Assembly: GCA_029863125.1 (NCBI GenBank) | Contig: JAOTWB010000002.1 | Coordinates: forward strand, 62,001-126,000 | DNA: 64,000 nucleotides | Source of the DNA: Gammaproteobacteria bacterium | GTDB lineage: Bacteria; Pseudomonadota; Gammaproteobacteria; Steroidobacterales; Woeseiaceae | Direction: 5' to 3' | Part shown: positions 18,379-27,281 of the stretch, in pieces | How positions within the stretch are numbered: the stretch's first letter is position 1 | How the letters are laid out: every line of letters starts with the position of its first letter | Position numbers and translations under genes: made by a program | The notes under the pieces: generated by a model | What the model was told of the DNA's origin: nothing | Databases searched by the model: none | Seen by the model: only the letters and a program-made list of their open reading frames with translations

Positions 18379-19443
18379 ATGAGCCGGCGGTCTGAGCAAA
18401 ATACGGGCACGCGCGACGTGCGTGAGGCGCATCGCTTCGATGAGCAGCGGCTTCTCGACTACCTGTCGACCCGTATAGAAGATTTTCGCGGACCTCTGAA
18501 AGTTCGTCAGTTCAAGGGCGGGCAATCCAATCCGACCTACCTTTTGGAAAGCCGTACGGGCCGCTACGTTTTGAGGCGCAAACCCCCCGGCAGGCTGCTT
18601 AAGTCGGCGCATGCCGTGGAACGGGAGTTTCGGGTCATCAGCGCGTTGAATTCGGCCGACTTTCCAGTACCCAGACCGGTGGTTCTGTGCGAGGACGATG
18701 CGGTTATCGGTACAACGTTTTTCGTAATGGAATTCGTCGAAGGGCGCATTTTCTGGGACCTCGACCTGCCCGGACTCGAGCCGGCAGAGCGTACGGCGAT
18801 CTACGACAACGTCAACGAAACGATTGCGAGATTGCACAATTACGATTTTGCAGCCCTCGGGCTTGCCGACTTCGGCAAACCCGGCAATTATTTTGCGCGG
18901 CAGATTTCACGCTGGACCGGCCAGTATCGGGCGTCGGAGACGGGTACGGTCGATGCGATGAACGCGCTCATAGACTGGTTGCCGGAAAACATCCCGGCAG
19001 ATGACTCGGCGAGCATCGTTCACGGCGACTATCGCCTGGATAACATGGTCATGCATCCGATCGAGCCAAAGGTTATCGCCGTTCTGGATTGGGAACTGTC
19101 CACGATCGGTCACCCGCTTGCCGATTTCACTTATCACCTCATGACCTGGCAAATGCCGGAAATAGGTATTGGCTCGATCGGTCTCGCCGGAAAGCCCTTG
19201 TCCGAACTCGGCATCCCCGACGAAGAAGCCTATATCGAAGCATACTGTCGGCGCACCGGTCGCACCGGAATAGCAAACCGGAATTTCTATTCGGCGTTCA
19301 ATTTTTTCCGCCTGGCCGCGATCCTGCAGGGCATTGCGGGGCGGGTCAGGGACGGGACCGCGGCAAGTGCTCATGCGGCGCAGGCCGTTGATGCAGTAAC
19401 GCCGCTGGCCAAAATGGGTTGGGAATATGCGAAACAGGGATGA
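18379..19443 (+). CDS. APH-fold phosphotransferase related to the ACAD10/ACAD11 kinase domain
   Basis: A 354-residue kinase-like protein. Visible are RQFKGGQSNPTYLLE (nucleotide loop), YVLRRKPPG (Lys), the catalytic IVHGDYRLDNMV (Brenner motif HGD near residue 215) and VIAVLDWELSTIGHPLADFT (metal Asp). The combination RKPPG with WELSTIGHPLAD is typical of the kinase domain fused to acyl-CoA dehydrogenase in ACAD10/11 and of free-standing bacterial homologues found with acyl-CoA genes. Family knowledge links these to phosphorylation of 4-hydroxyacyl-CoA. It lies between the MCC-beta gene and the MaoC hydratase gene, 31 and 33 bp from each. Confidence 0.87.
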   Translation: MSRRSEQNTGTRDVREAHRFDEQRLLDYLSTRIEDFRGPLKVRQFKGGQSNPTYLLESRTGRYVLRRKPPGRLLKSAHAVEREFRVISALNSADFPVPRPVVLCEDDAVIGTTFFVMEFVEGRIFWDLDLPGLEPAERTAIYDNVNETIARLHNYDFAALGLADFGKPGNYFARQISRWTGQYRASETGTVDAMNALIDWLPENIPADDSASIVHGDYRLDNMVMHPIEPKVIAVLDWELSTIGHPLADFTYHLMTWQMPEIGIGSIGLAGKPLSELGIPDEEAYIEAYCRRTGRTGIANRNFYSAFNFFRLAAILQGIAGRVRDGTAASAHAAQAVDAVTPLAKMGWEYAKQG

Positions 19444-19476
19444 TGCGCGACCAGGTCGTGCCCGAGTGGATAAACC

Positions 19477-20334
19477 ATGGCACTGAATTACGATGAACTC
19501 ATGTCGAAGTCTGTCTACGACATACCCTTTGCGTACACGGACACCGAGACAATGCTGTATGCGCTCAGCATCGGGATGGGCATGGATCCACTGAACGCAA
19601 AAGAACTGCCCTATGTGTATGAGCAGGGCGGGCCGCTGCACACGGTGCCAACACTATCCACCGTGTTGGTGCCAGACATGTTCCCACCGGATCTCGGTTG
19701 GGAGTACAGCCAGGTATTGCATGCGGAACAGCGAATGCAGCTATACAGGCCGCTGCCGCCCGCCGCAGACCTCCTGATCAACAAGAGGGTCGTCGATGCG
19801 TTTGACCGTGGACCCGATCGAGGCGCATTGATCCTGCTTGAGGCCGAAGGCCGGCTTGCGAACGACGATACCGTCTTGTTTACGCTGGGGTGCACAATTA
19901 TGGCGCGCGGCGATGGCGGGTTCGGCGGTCCATCAGGCAAGGGCCCGCTGCCGCATCGTGCGCCGAAGCGCGAGCCGGACTTGAGCTGCGACATCCCGAC
20001 GCGGCAAGACCAGGCATTACTGTACCGGTTGACCGGCGACCGAAACCCGCTGCATGCCGATCCGGCGGTGGCCGCCCGCGTCGGATTTGGCCGGCCGATA
20101 TTGCACGGGTTGTGCACGTTCGGCATCGCCTGCAAGGCGGTGCTGAAAACTATCTGTGACTATGATTACACGCTGATAGAGGGATTCGACGCGCGATTTT
20201 CGGCGCCGGTGATCCCCGGGGACACCATCACCACGGACATGTGGCAGGATGGCAACATCGTCTCGTTTCGCTGTACCGTTAGGGAGCGTGGCAGCGTCGT
20301 TTTGCGAAACGGCAAGTGCACGTTGAGAGTGTGA
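19477..20334 (+). CDS. MaoC-like 2-enoyl-CoA hydratase (hydratase 2)
   Basis: A 285-residue double hot-dog protein as in MFE-2 hydratases. The N-terminal half is degenerate. The C-terminal half carries the hydratase-2 motif YRLTGDRNPLHADPAVAARV near residues 187-206 with the catalytic Asp and His, then GRPILHGLCTFG. These enzymes hydrate trans-2-enoyl-CoA to (R)-3-hydroxyacyl-CoA. It sits in the acyl-CoA cluster with the crotonase 16 bp downstream. The preferred chain length is not deducible. Confidence 0.88.
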   Translation: MALNYDELMSKSVYDIPFAYTDTETMLYALSIGMGMDPLNAKELPYVYEQGGPLHTVPTLSTVLVPDMFPPDLGWEYSQVLHAEQRMQLYRPLPPAADLLINKRVVDAFDRGPDRGALILLEAEGRLANDDTVLFTLGCTIMARGDGGFGGPSGKGPLPHRAPKREPDLSCDIPTRQDQALLYRLTGDRNPLHADPAVAARVGFGRPILHGLCTFGIACKAVLKTICDYDYTLIEGFDARFSAPVIPGDTITTDMWQDGNIVSFRCTVRERGSVVLRNGKCTLRV

Positions 20335-20350
20335 CAAGTGGAGAATCGAG

Positions 20351-21142
20351 TTGAGTGATCGAGTAAGCATCAGTCTGGATGGGCATGTCGCCGACGTAAT
20401 GCTCAATCGCCCGGAGAAGTACAACGCGCTGGATATGCCCATGTTCGAGGCACTGGGTGAGGCGGCGGATGAGCTGGCCAAGAAACCGGATTTGCGTGCT
20501 GTTGTTCTGCACGGTGCCGGAGACAACTTCTGCGCGGGTATCGACATTGACGTATTCACGGACCCGCAGCTAAGGATCGATAAGACGCTGATGGCACCCA
20601 TAGCGTCCTCGAAAGCCAACCTTTTTCAGCGCGCAGCCTATGCCTGGCGCGAGCTGCCGGTGCCGGTTATTTGCGCCCTGCATGGCATTACATTCGGTGG
20701 CGGGCTACAGATAGCGCTAGGTGCGGACCTGCGGTACGCGGCTGCCGACACGCGTTTGTCGATCATGGAGACCAAGTGGGGGCTGATTCCGGACATGGCG
20801 ATCAGTACGACACTGCGTGGCGTGGTCCCGCCCGATCGGGTCAAAGAGCTGGCGTGGTCGGCGCGGGTATTCGACGCGACCGAAGCCCTGCAACTTGGTA
20901 TTGTGACGAACATTCACGACGACCCACTGTCTGCTGCTCGAGAGTTCGCGCAAGACTGTGCCGCCCGGTCGCCCGACGCGATTCGGGCAATCAAACAACT
21001 CGTCAACGAGGCCTGGCACTTGCAGGAAGCAGAGTCCCTGGCCCTCGAAGCGAAGCTCCAGCTCGGGATAATGGGATTGCCCAACCAGGTCGAGGCGGTG
21101 CGTGCCAACCTCGAAAAGCGGCCGCCCAGGTTTGCGGACTGA
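20351..21142 (+). CDS. Crotonase/enoyl-CoA hydratase family protein, dienoyl-CoA-isomerase-like active site
   Basis: A 263-residue crotonase; the TTG start at 20351 has GGAG about 7 nt upstream. The oxyanion-hole motifs are FCAGIDIDVF and HGITFGGGLQIALGADLRYA. In the active-site helix the sequence is METKWGLIPDM: a Glu followed eight residues later by an Asp. This matches the Glu/Asp arrangement of delta3,5-delta2,4-dienoyl-CoA isomerases (ECH1) rather than the PE...PGAGG pattern of hydratases. An isomerase role is therefore plausible (inference). It is the last gene of the ivd cluster. Confidence 0.87.
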   Translation: MSDRVSISLDGHVADVMLNRPEKYNALDMPMFEALGEAADELAKKPDLRAVVLHGAGDNFCAGIDIDVFTDPQLRIDKTLMAPIASSKANLFQRAAYAWRELPVPVICALHGITFGGGLQIALGADLRYAAADTRLSIMETKWGLIPDMAISTTLRGVVPPDRVKELAWSARVFDATEALQLGIVTNIHDDPLSAAREFAQDCAARSPDAIRAIKQLVNEAWHLQEAESLALEAKLQLGIMGLPNQVEAVRANLEKRPPRFAD

Positions 21143-21235
21143 CTGCCGGCGCAGGATCATGAGGCTAAGCGGAACTTTGAGCGCCGGAACGGACTCAAAG
21201 CTAATGGTCGTTTGTAGGGGTCTACGGTTAATATT

Positions 21236-21946
21236 TTGAGAACGTTTTCAACTGTAATCCTGATGGCGTTGATCGTGCTGCTGGCCGCGCCTGTGGAGGC
21301 GCAGCGGTCGTCCGGGCTAGCCAGGGATCTGGCCGATCCGCGCACCTTGAAAGTGCAACGCAAAGTCGATGAACTGTATGAGCGCGGTGAATTCGATCGC
21401 GCTTATTTCATTTATCGGAATGAACTCGCGCCTGTCGGCGATAAATACGCACAGTACATGGTAGGTTTCATGCACCTGACGGGAATGGGCATTGACGAGG
21501 ATGCGATTGCCGCGTCCGCGTGGTACCGGCTGGCGGCGGAACGCGGAACGCCGCAGTTTGTTGCGGTTCGCGACATGCTGATGAGCGACATGACGGCCGA
21601 GCAACGACGTGAATCCGATCGTTTGTTTCTCAAAATACGGCGCGAGTATAGTGACCTGGCGATCTTGCTGGCGTCGATAAAACGCAGCTCGCGTGACGTC
21701 AGGCCGGCAACAGGATCGCGCCTCAAGCGAGGCAGTAGCCCGATGATCGTCATCAACGCAGACTCGCCGAATCACCCTCAGTCCAGCGCGGTATACTATG
21801 GCCGCATCGAGAGCGAGCTTGAACAAAAACTGGTCATGCTTGCCCAGATTGGGGATTTTCCAGATCTCGAAACGAATCCCGCCCGCGTTGACATTAAAGA
21901 GATCGAGCGCCTGGTCAACGAACGGCTGGAGAATATCCAGGACTAA
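21236..21946 (+). CDS. Exported Sel1-like repeat protein of unknown function
   Basis: A 236-residue protein with a TTG start and a clear signal peptide (TFSTVILMALIVLLAAPVEA, then QRSS). The mature part contains a Sel1-like unit, GDKYAQYMVGFMHLTGMGID followed by EDAIAASAWYRLAAERG. The remainder is helical and charged with no catalytic motif. Sel1 repeats mediate protein contacts in the periplasm. It is separated from the crotonase by 93 bp and is convergent with the TetR gene, with only 4 bp between the stops. Confidence 0.8.
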   Translation: MRTFSTVILMALIVLLAAPVEAQRSSGLARDLADPRTLKVQRKVDELYERGEFDRAYFIYRNELAPVGDKYAQYMVGFMHLTGMGIDEDAIAASAWYRLAAERGTPQFVAVRDMLMSDMTAEQRRESDRLFLKIRREYSDLAILLASIKRSSRDVRPATGSRLKRGSSPMIVINADSPNHPQSSAVYYGRIESELEQKLVMLAQIGDFPDLETNPARVDIKEIERLVNERLENIQD

Positions 21947-21950
21947 GGGA

Positions 21951-22538
21951 TCAGGGTCGCAAACCCCGTGTGAGAATGACGGGGAATTGAGTGGCGATCA
22001 ATTTCGCCATCGCGGGGTCGCCGTGGTACCACTTCGGAATCCAGTTGATGGAGCCCATTATCGCATTGCCGGTCATACGAACATCACAGGGCGCGATGCT
22101 GCCGTCTTCGATACCGGTTTCGAGAATTCCTTCGAAACGAGCGCTGTGCCGTCGAGACAGTTCCAGCACCTCGTTCCTGTGTACCGGTTTTAATGACGGA
22201 ATCTCGCTCATGATTGCGACAGGACCGCGATCACCGACCATAATCTCGATGTGATACCGCAGGTACCGGCGCACGATGTCCATGCCGTTGAGTCCGTCGC
22301 GCACGGCACGCGCCATGGCTTCCTGGCCCACCGCGGCGGCGCGCACATAGCACAGGTAAACCAGTTCTTCCTTGTTGCGCACGTAGTAGTAGAGCGCAGC
22401 ATCGGTCAGCCCCAGAACGGCGGCGACGTCCTTGAGCGACGAGCCGCTGTAGCCTTTTTCGTTAAAACACTTCGCGGCGGCCCGCAGCATGCGGTCTTTC
22501 TGGAGTTCAAAACGTGTCTCGTCCGCCTTCTGGGCCAT
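21951..22538 (-). CDS. TetR-family transcriptional regulator, divergent from icmF
   Basis: About 195 residues from the ATG at 22538, chosen because AAGGA lies 6 nt upstream; a further in-frame ATG at 22574 lacks one. The N-terminal HTH is typical: MLRAAAKCFNEKGYSGSSLK, then DVAAVLGLTDAALYYYVRNK. The C-terminal ligand domain resembles acyl-CoA-responsive TetR proteins in general pattern. It is divergent from icmF, and the shared 174-bp intergenic region holds two short dyads that could be operators. It likely represses icmF and itself (inference). Confidence 0.88.
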   Translation of the reverse strand: MAQKADETRFELQKDRMLRAAAKCFNEKGYSGSSLKDVAAVLGLTDAALYYYVRNKEELVYLCYVRAAAVGQEAMARAVRDGLNGMDIVRRYLRYHIEIMVGDRGPVAIMSEIPSLKPVHRNEVLELSRRHSARFEGILETGIEDGSIAPCDVRMTGNAIMGSINWIPKWYHGDPAMAKLIATQFPVILTRGLRP

Positions 22539-22626
22539 TTTTTTCCTTTGCCGGGTGGCTATCGTCAGCGGCATACTGACTTGAGTTCCGCACCGATCTG
22601 CATTATTTTAATCTATATTAGAATTT

Positions 22627-22640
22627 TTTCAACATTGAAA
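22627..22640. promoter_or_regulatory. Perfect dyad, candidate TetR operator
   Basis: TTTCAA-CA-TTGAAA is a perfect 6-bp inverted repeat with a 2-bp centre, in the divergent tetR/icmF intergenic region and inside an AT-rich stretch that probably holds the promoters. This size and symmetry suit a TetR half-site pair. The assignment is positional inference. Confidence 0.4.
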
Positions 22641-22665
22641 CTGATTGATTAGCAAGAACTTTTCG

Positions 22666-22680
22666 CCTTCGTAGCGAAGG
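22666..22680. promoter_or_regulatory. Short dyad in the icmF leader
   Basis: CCTTCG-TAG-CGAAGG has 6-bp perfect arms and a 3-nt loop, 32 bp upstream of the icmF ATG. It could be a second operator or a hairpin in the icmF leader RNA. There is no T-tract, so it is not a terminator. Confidence 0.35.
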
Positions 22681-22712
22681 GTTCAGCTTTATTTTCACGC
22701 AGGAGCTGCCGC

Positions 22713-25700
22713 ATGAGTACCGCCGCCACCGACTTGCCGGGCGTCTCCGGAAAACGCGAAACTTCGCCACTGCGATTCGTAACGGCCGCCTCGCTTTTCG
22801 ATGGTCATGACGCTGCGATCAACATCATGCGTCGCCTTATCCAGGCGAAGGGAGCCGAAGTCATTCACCTTGGCCACAATCGTAGCGTCGACGACATCGT
22901 TCGCGCAGCGATCCAGGAAGACGCGGACGGCATCGCCGTCAGTTCCTACCAGGGCGGTCATATCGAGTTCTTCCGCTACATGATCGATCGCTTGCGTGAA
23001 CTCGGTGCCGGCCACATCAAGGTGTTCGGCGGCGGGGGCGGGACGATCACGCCCGACGAGATCAGGTATCTCATGGACTACGGCGTAGAGCGTCTATACC
23101 ACCCGCACGACGGCATGGAACTGGGTCTCGAGGCCATGATCGCAGACCTGATCGAGCGTACGCTTGCGGCCCGGCGGCCGACCGTTGCCCCGCCGAAACC
23201 GGACTCATCCGTCGACATTGCCGCCAGCATTTCCGCGATCGAAGAACGCATTTTCGACGAGGCCGAGCTCACACGGCTGCGCAAGGAGTGGCAGATGCAG
23301 GCCGGCCAGGTGCCCGTTATAGGAATTACGGGCACGGGCGGTGCCGGGAAAAGCAGTGTGACGGACGAAATTCTGAATCGTTTCCTGTCGTGCTTCCCGG
23401 ACATGCGTATCGCCGTACTAGCCGTCGATCCCACGCGTCGCCGCACGGGCGGCGCCTTGCTCGGCGATCGTATTCGTATGAATTCCCTGCGCTCGGAGCG
23501 TGTTTACATGCGTTCGATAGCGACTCGGCGCCAGCACCTGGCTACGAGCGAGATGCTCGGCGACCATATCCTCTTCCTGAAGTCGCTGGGCTTCGATCTC
23601 GTTATCGTCGAAACCGCCGGCATTGGCCAGAGTGACAGTGAAATCGTCGACCTGGTCGATTATTCCGTCTATGTCATGACCAGCGAATACGGCGCGGCGA
23701 GCCAGCTCGAGAAAATCGACATGATCGACTTCGCCGACCTGATCGTCCTCAACAAGTACGATAAGCGAGGAGCCGAAGATGCTTTGCGCGATATACGCAA
23801 GCAATGGAAACGCAATCACGTTGCGTTCAATGTTGCTGACAACGACGTGCCGGTCTACCCGACGATCGCGAGTCAGTTCAACGACCCGGGTGTCACCTGG
23901 ATGTTTTCGGAGCTGTGTCGTCGCGTTGTCGAAAAAGTCGGGCTGGACGCCGCGAAGTGGACGCCCGAGATAGACACATCCATTCGCGAACCCCGCTCGA
24001 CGGCGATGATCCCGGGCGCGAAAATTCGCTACCTTGCGGAGATTGCCGAGCAGGGGCGTGCGATCAATGGTCGCGCCGACAGCCAGGCGGAGACGGCCAG
24101 CCGCGCCCAGCATATTTTCGAGTCGCTGCGGCTGCTGGACGACCCGGAACTGCCGGCGGAGCTCGAACCGTACAACGCAGAGGCCCTTGCAGGCGGCGAT
24201 GACAGGAGCCTCATAGTGCTGCGGCAGCGCTACCAGGAAGCAGTCGGTGACCTCACGGCGGAGTCGCTCAAGCTCCTGCGCGAGTGGCCGCAGCGAAAAG
24301 CCGGCGTCCGGTCCGAGACGTACAGCTACACGGTGCGCGGCCGCAAGATCAAGGGCAATAATTATCGCGAGAGCCTGAGCCACCAGAAAATCCCGAAGAT
24401 TGCAGCGCCGGAATTCTCGGACTGGGGTGATCTGCTCAGCTACCTCTGCAAGGAAAATCTGCCCGGCGGCTATCCTTACACGGGCGGCGTGTACCCGTAC
24501 CGGCGGCTCGGCGAGGATCCTACGCGCATGTTTGCGGGCGAGGGCACGCCGGAGCGAACCAACCGGCGCTTTCACTACCTGTCGCTGGGGCAGGATGCGG
24601 CGCGCCTGTCGACGGCTTTTGATTCGGTAACGCTCTACGGCGAGGACCCGCACGAGCGGCCGGACATCTACGGCAAAGTTGGCAATTCCGGCGTGTCGAT
24701 TGCCACGGTCGACGACATGAAGAAACTGTATTCCGGCTTCGACCTGTGCGCGCCGACTACGTCTGTCTCGATGACGATCAATGGTCCCGCGCCGATGATC
24801 CTGGCGTTTTTCATGAACACCGCGATCGACCAGCAGATTGAGAAATACCTGCGTGAGAGCGGCGGCTGGGACGGCGCGCAAAAAAGGATCGACAAATATT
24901 TCAATAACAAAGAGCGGCCGCGTTACCACGGTGAACTGCCGGAAGGCAATGACGGTCTGGGCCTCGGGCTGCTCGGTCTTTCGGGCGAACTCGTCGTCGA
25001 TGCGGACACGTATGCGCGAATTCGCAAAGAGACCATGGCGTCGGTGAGAGGCACGGTGCAGGCCGACATACTCAAAGAAGACCAGGCGCAGAACACCTGT
25101 ATTTTCTCGACCGAATTCGCGATGAAGATGATGGGGGATGTGCAGCAGTTCTTTATCGATAAAAACGTACGCAACTACTACAGTATTTCGATTAGCGGCT
25201 ATCACATCGCCGAAGCCGGTGCCAACCCGATCAGTCAGCTCGCCTTCACCTTGTCAAACGGATTTACGATCGTTGAGTACTACCTTGCGCGCGGCATGGA
25301 TATCGACAAGTTCGCGCCTAACCTGAGCTTTTTCTTCTCCAACGGTATGGATCCCGAGTACTCGGTAATTGGTCGCGTCGCGCGCAGGATCTGGGCGCGC
25401 GCGATGAAGGAGCGATACGGCGCGAGTGCCCGTTCACAGATGTTGAAGTACCACGTGCAAACTTCGGGTCGCAGCCTGCACGCACAGGAGATCAGCTTCA
25501 ACGATATTCGCACGACGCTGCAGGCGCTGTACGCGCTGTTCGACAACTGCAACAGCCTGCACACCAACGCGTTCGACGAAGCGATAACGACGCCGACCGA
25601 GCATTCCGTGCGCCGCGCCGTCGCCATCCAGCTGATCATTTCACGAGAATTGGGGCTCAATTTCTGCGAAAACCCCTGGCAGGGGTCGTTCATCATCAAC

Positions 25701-26150
25701 GAGTTGACCGACCTTGTCGAAGAAGCCGTGTACCAGGAATTCGAACGAATCTCTGAGCGGGGCGGCGTGCTGGGCGCGATGGACACCATGTACCAGCGCG
25801 GCAAGATCCAGGAAGAAAGCCTGTACTACGAAGCCAAGAAGCACGACGGTTCGTTGCCTATCATCGGCGTGAATACGTTCCTGCCGAAAGCAGGGCAGGA
25901 GGACGAAGTGCATGGCCAGGAGCTGATCCGCTCCTCAGAGAGCGAGAAGAATGATCAGATTAGCCACGTGCGGGCCTTCCAGAAGAATCATGCCGACGAA
26001 AGTGCCGCTGCGCTCAGGCGCCTGCAGTCGGTCGCCCGCGAGCGGGGCAACGTATTCGCCGAGCTCATGGAAACAGTGAAGTCTAATTCGCTGGGCCAGA
26101 TATCGGCAGCGCTTTATGCGGTTGGTGGCGAGTACCGACGCAACATGTAG
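22713..26150 (+). CDS. icmF: Fused isobutyryl-CoA mutase IcmF (B12 domain, G-protein chaperone, mutase)
   Basis: An 1145-residue three-part enzyme. The N-terminal B12-binding domain (residues about 25-155) has [20 protein letters not shown] and [12 protein letters not shown], including the DGHD cobalt-ligand His. A MeaB-type GTPase domain follows (about 200-480) with Walker [37 protein letters not shown] and [12 protein letters not shown]. The mutase TIM-barrel (about 560-1145) contains [36 protein letters not shown] and [10 protein letters not shown]. IcmF interconverts isobutyryl-CoA and n-butyryl-CoA, and in some species isovaleryl-CoA and pivalyl-CoA, with adenosylcobalamin. The internal G-domain guards cofactor loading. 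Length is slightly above the usual ~1090-1100. The neighbouring ivd/MCC genes fit branched-chain acyl-CoA use. Confidence 0.95.
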   Translation: MSTAATDLPGVSGKRETSPLRFVTAASLFDGHDAAINIMRRLIQAKGAEVIHLGHNRSVDDIVRAAIQEDADGIAVSSYQGGHIEFFRYMIDRLRELGAGHIKVFGGGGGTITPDEIRYLMDYGVERLYHPHDGMELGLEAMIADLIERTLAARRPTVAPPKPDSSVDIAASISAIEERIFDEAELTRLRKEWQMQAGQVPVIGITGTGGAGKSSVTDEILNRFLSCFPDMRIAVLAVDPTRRRTGGALLGDRIRMNSLRSERVYMRSIATRRQHLATSEMLGDHILFLKSLGFDLVIVETAGIGQSDSEIVDLVDYSVYVMTSEYGAASQLEKIDMIDFADLIVLNKYDKRGAEDALRDIRKQWKRNHVAFNVADNDVPVYPTIASQFNDPGVTWMFSELCRRVVEKVGLDAAKWTPEIDTSIREPRSTAMIPGAKIRYLAEIAEQGRAINGRADSQAETASRAQHIFESLRLLDDPELPAELEPYNAEALAGGDDRSLIVLRQRYQEAVGDLTAESLKLLREWPQRKAGVRSETYSYTVRGRKIKGNNYRESLSHQKIPKIAAPEFSDWGDLLSYLCKENLPGGYPYTGGVYPYRRLGEDPTRMFAGEGTPERTNRRFHYLSLGQDAARLSTAFDSVTLYGEDPHERPDIYGKVGNSGVSIATVDDMKKLYSGFDLCAPTTSVSMTINGPAPMILAFFMNTAIDQQIEKYLRESGGWDGAQKRIDKYFNNKERPRYHGELPEGNDGLGLGLLGLSGELVVDADTYARIRKETMASVRGTVQADILKEDQAQNTCIFSTEFAMKMMGDVQQFFIDKNVRNYYSISISGYHIAEAGANPISQLAFTLSNGFTIVEYYLARGMDIDKFAPNLSFFFSNGMDPEYSVIGRVARRIWARAMKERYGASARSQMLKYHVQTSGRSLHAQEISFNDIRTTLQALYALFDNCNSLHTNAFDEAITTPTEHSVRRAVAIQLIISRELGLNFCENPWQGSFIINELTDLVEEAVYQEFERISERGGVLGAMDTMYQRGKIQEESLYYEAKKHDGSLPIIGVNTFLPKAGQEDEVHGQELIRSSESEKNDQISHVRAFQKNHADESAAALRRLQSVARERGNVFAELMETVKSNSLGQISAALYAVGGEYRRNM

Positions 26151-26190
26151 TGATCAGGTGGAGCCTCTCGCCGACAGGTGACGTAACGGT

Positions 26191-27179
26191 TCAGCCATTG
26201 ATTATGGACATGCCACGACCGTCGTAGCGATCGCCTTGCACCCGGTCAGCGAGACGATCGAGTGTTGCCAGCTCAGCGTCGGTCAGGGAAGTATTGTATG
26301 CCTCGAGGTTCACCTCGAGATTCTCGAGCTTTGTCGTACCGGGAATGGTCATGACGTGATCGCCGCGGGCGAGCACTCAGGCAAGCGCAACCTGAGCGGG
26401 TTGGCACGCTTTCGCGGATGCAATGGCAGCGATTTCTTCGACCAACGCCACATTGGCCTGGTAGGCCTCGCCCTGGAAGCGCGGCGTTAGCGTGCGATAA
26501 TCATCTTTGGCGAGGGCCATATCGTGCTTGAACGCCCCCGACAACATGCCGCGCCCCAGCGGCGAATAGGCGACGAGTGTCGCACCGGCCTCGATGCACG
26601 CTGGAATGACGGAAGTTTCGATGTCCCGGCTGAAGATCGAGTACTCCGATTGCACGGCCGAGATTGGGTGAATGGCGGTCGCACGTCTAATCGTGTCGGC
26701 AGCCGCCTCCGACAAACCGATTCCACGAATCTTGCCTTCTGCCAACAGCTCAGCCATGGCGGTGACCGTTTCCTCGATCGGTGTAGCGGATCGACGCGGT
26801 GCAAATAATAGAGATCGATAACGTGTGTTCGGAGCCGTTTCGATGAGCCCTCAACCGCGCGACGGCAGTTCGCGCGCGATCCGTCGATCCGGACGGGACG
26901 CCCCGTCTCGGGATCCCGGATCGGCCCGAACTTGGTGGCAATGAATACCCTGTCACGACGGTCGTGGAAAGCATCGCCCAGCAAGGTCTCGTTCGCGCCC
27001 ATGCCATAAAGTTCGGCCGTGTCAAAATGTTTCACCGCGAGTTCGATGGCCGTATGCAGCAGCTTTATAGCCGTGCCCCGGTCGGTCGGCGGGCCATAAA
27101 ATTCTGATAACCCCATGCAGCCGAGTCCGATGGCCGGGAGGCTGGTCTGGGTTTTGCCAAGTATTCTTTTCCGGATCAC
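26191..27179 (-). pseudogene. Aldo/keto reductase pseudogene (frameshift plus in-frame stop)
   Basis: Read 3' to 5', the sequence encodes a full AKR of the YghZ/IolS-like type. The start is GTG at 27179, the N-terminus is LPAIGLGCMGLSEFYGP, the catalytic Asp/Tyr is in DTAELYGMG, the Lys in IATKFG and the His in LYYLHRVDP. At about 26781-26795 one base is missing: the frame LYYLHRVDP continues only in another frame as [20 protein letters not shown]. At 26377-26379 a TGA interrupts QVALA-stop-VLARGDHVMTIPGT, where the family has Trp (TGG). Two independent lesions argue for decay rather than a single sequencing error. It is divergent from the PuuB-like gene. Confidence 0.88.
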
Positions 27180-27281
27180 CTCATTCTCCTGGCATGAAGG
27201 TCCGTCGTCGCCCGTCCGGAGCGGACCATGTGACGGGCGCGGCACTGCCGACCCGTGCATTGCTCGTGTACGATATCCACG

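Noticed and set aside
22575-22712. Cobalamin riboswitch upstream of icmF
   Set aside because: I looked for the B12-box-like GCCACTG core in the leader and did not see it; the gap is also too short for a full aptamer.
23418-25205. A 595-codon open frame on the - strand
   Set aside because: It lies entirely antisense to icmF, whose motifs run through the whole interval. High G+C coding sequence often leaves such open antisense frames. The product shows no recognisable domain.
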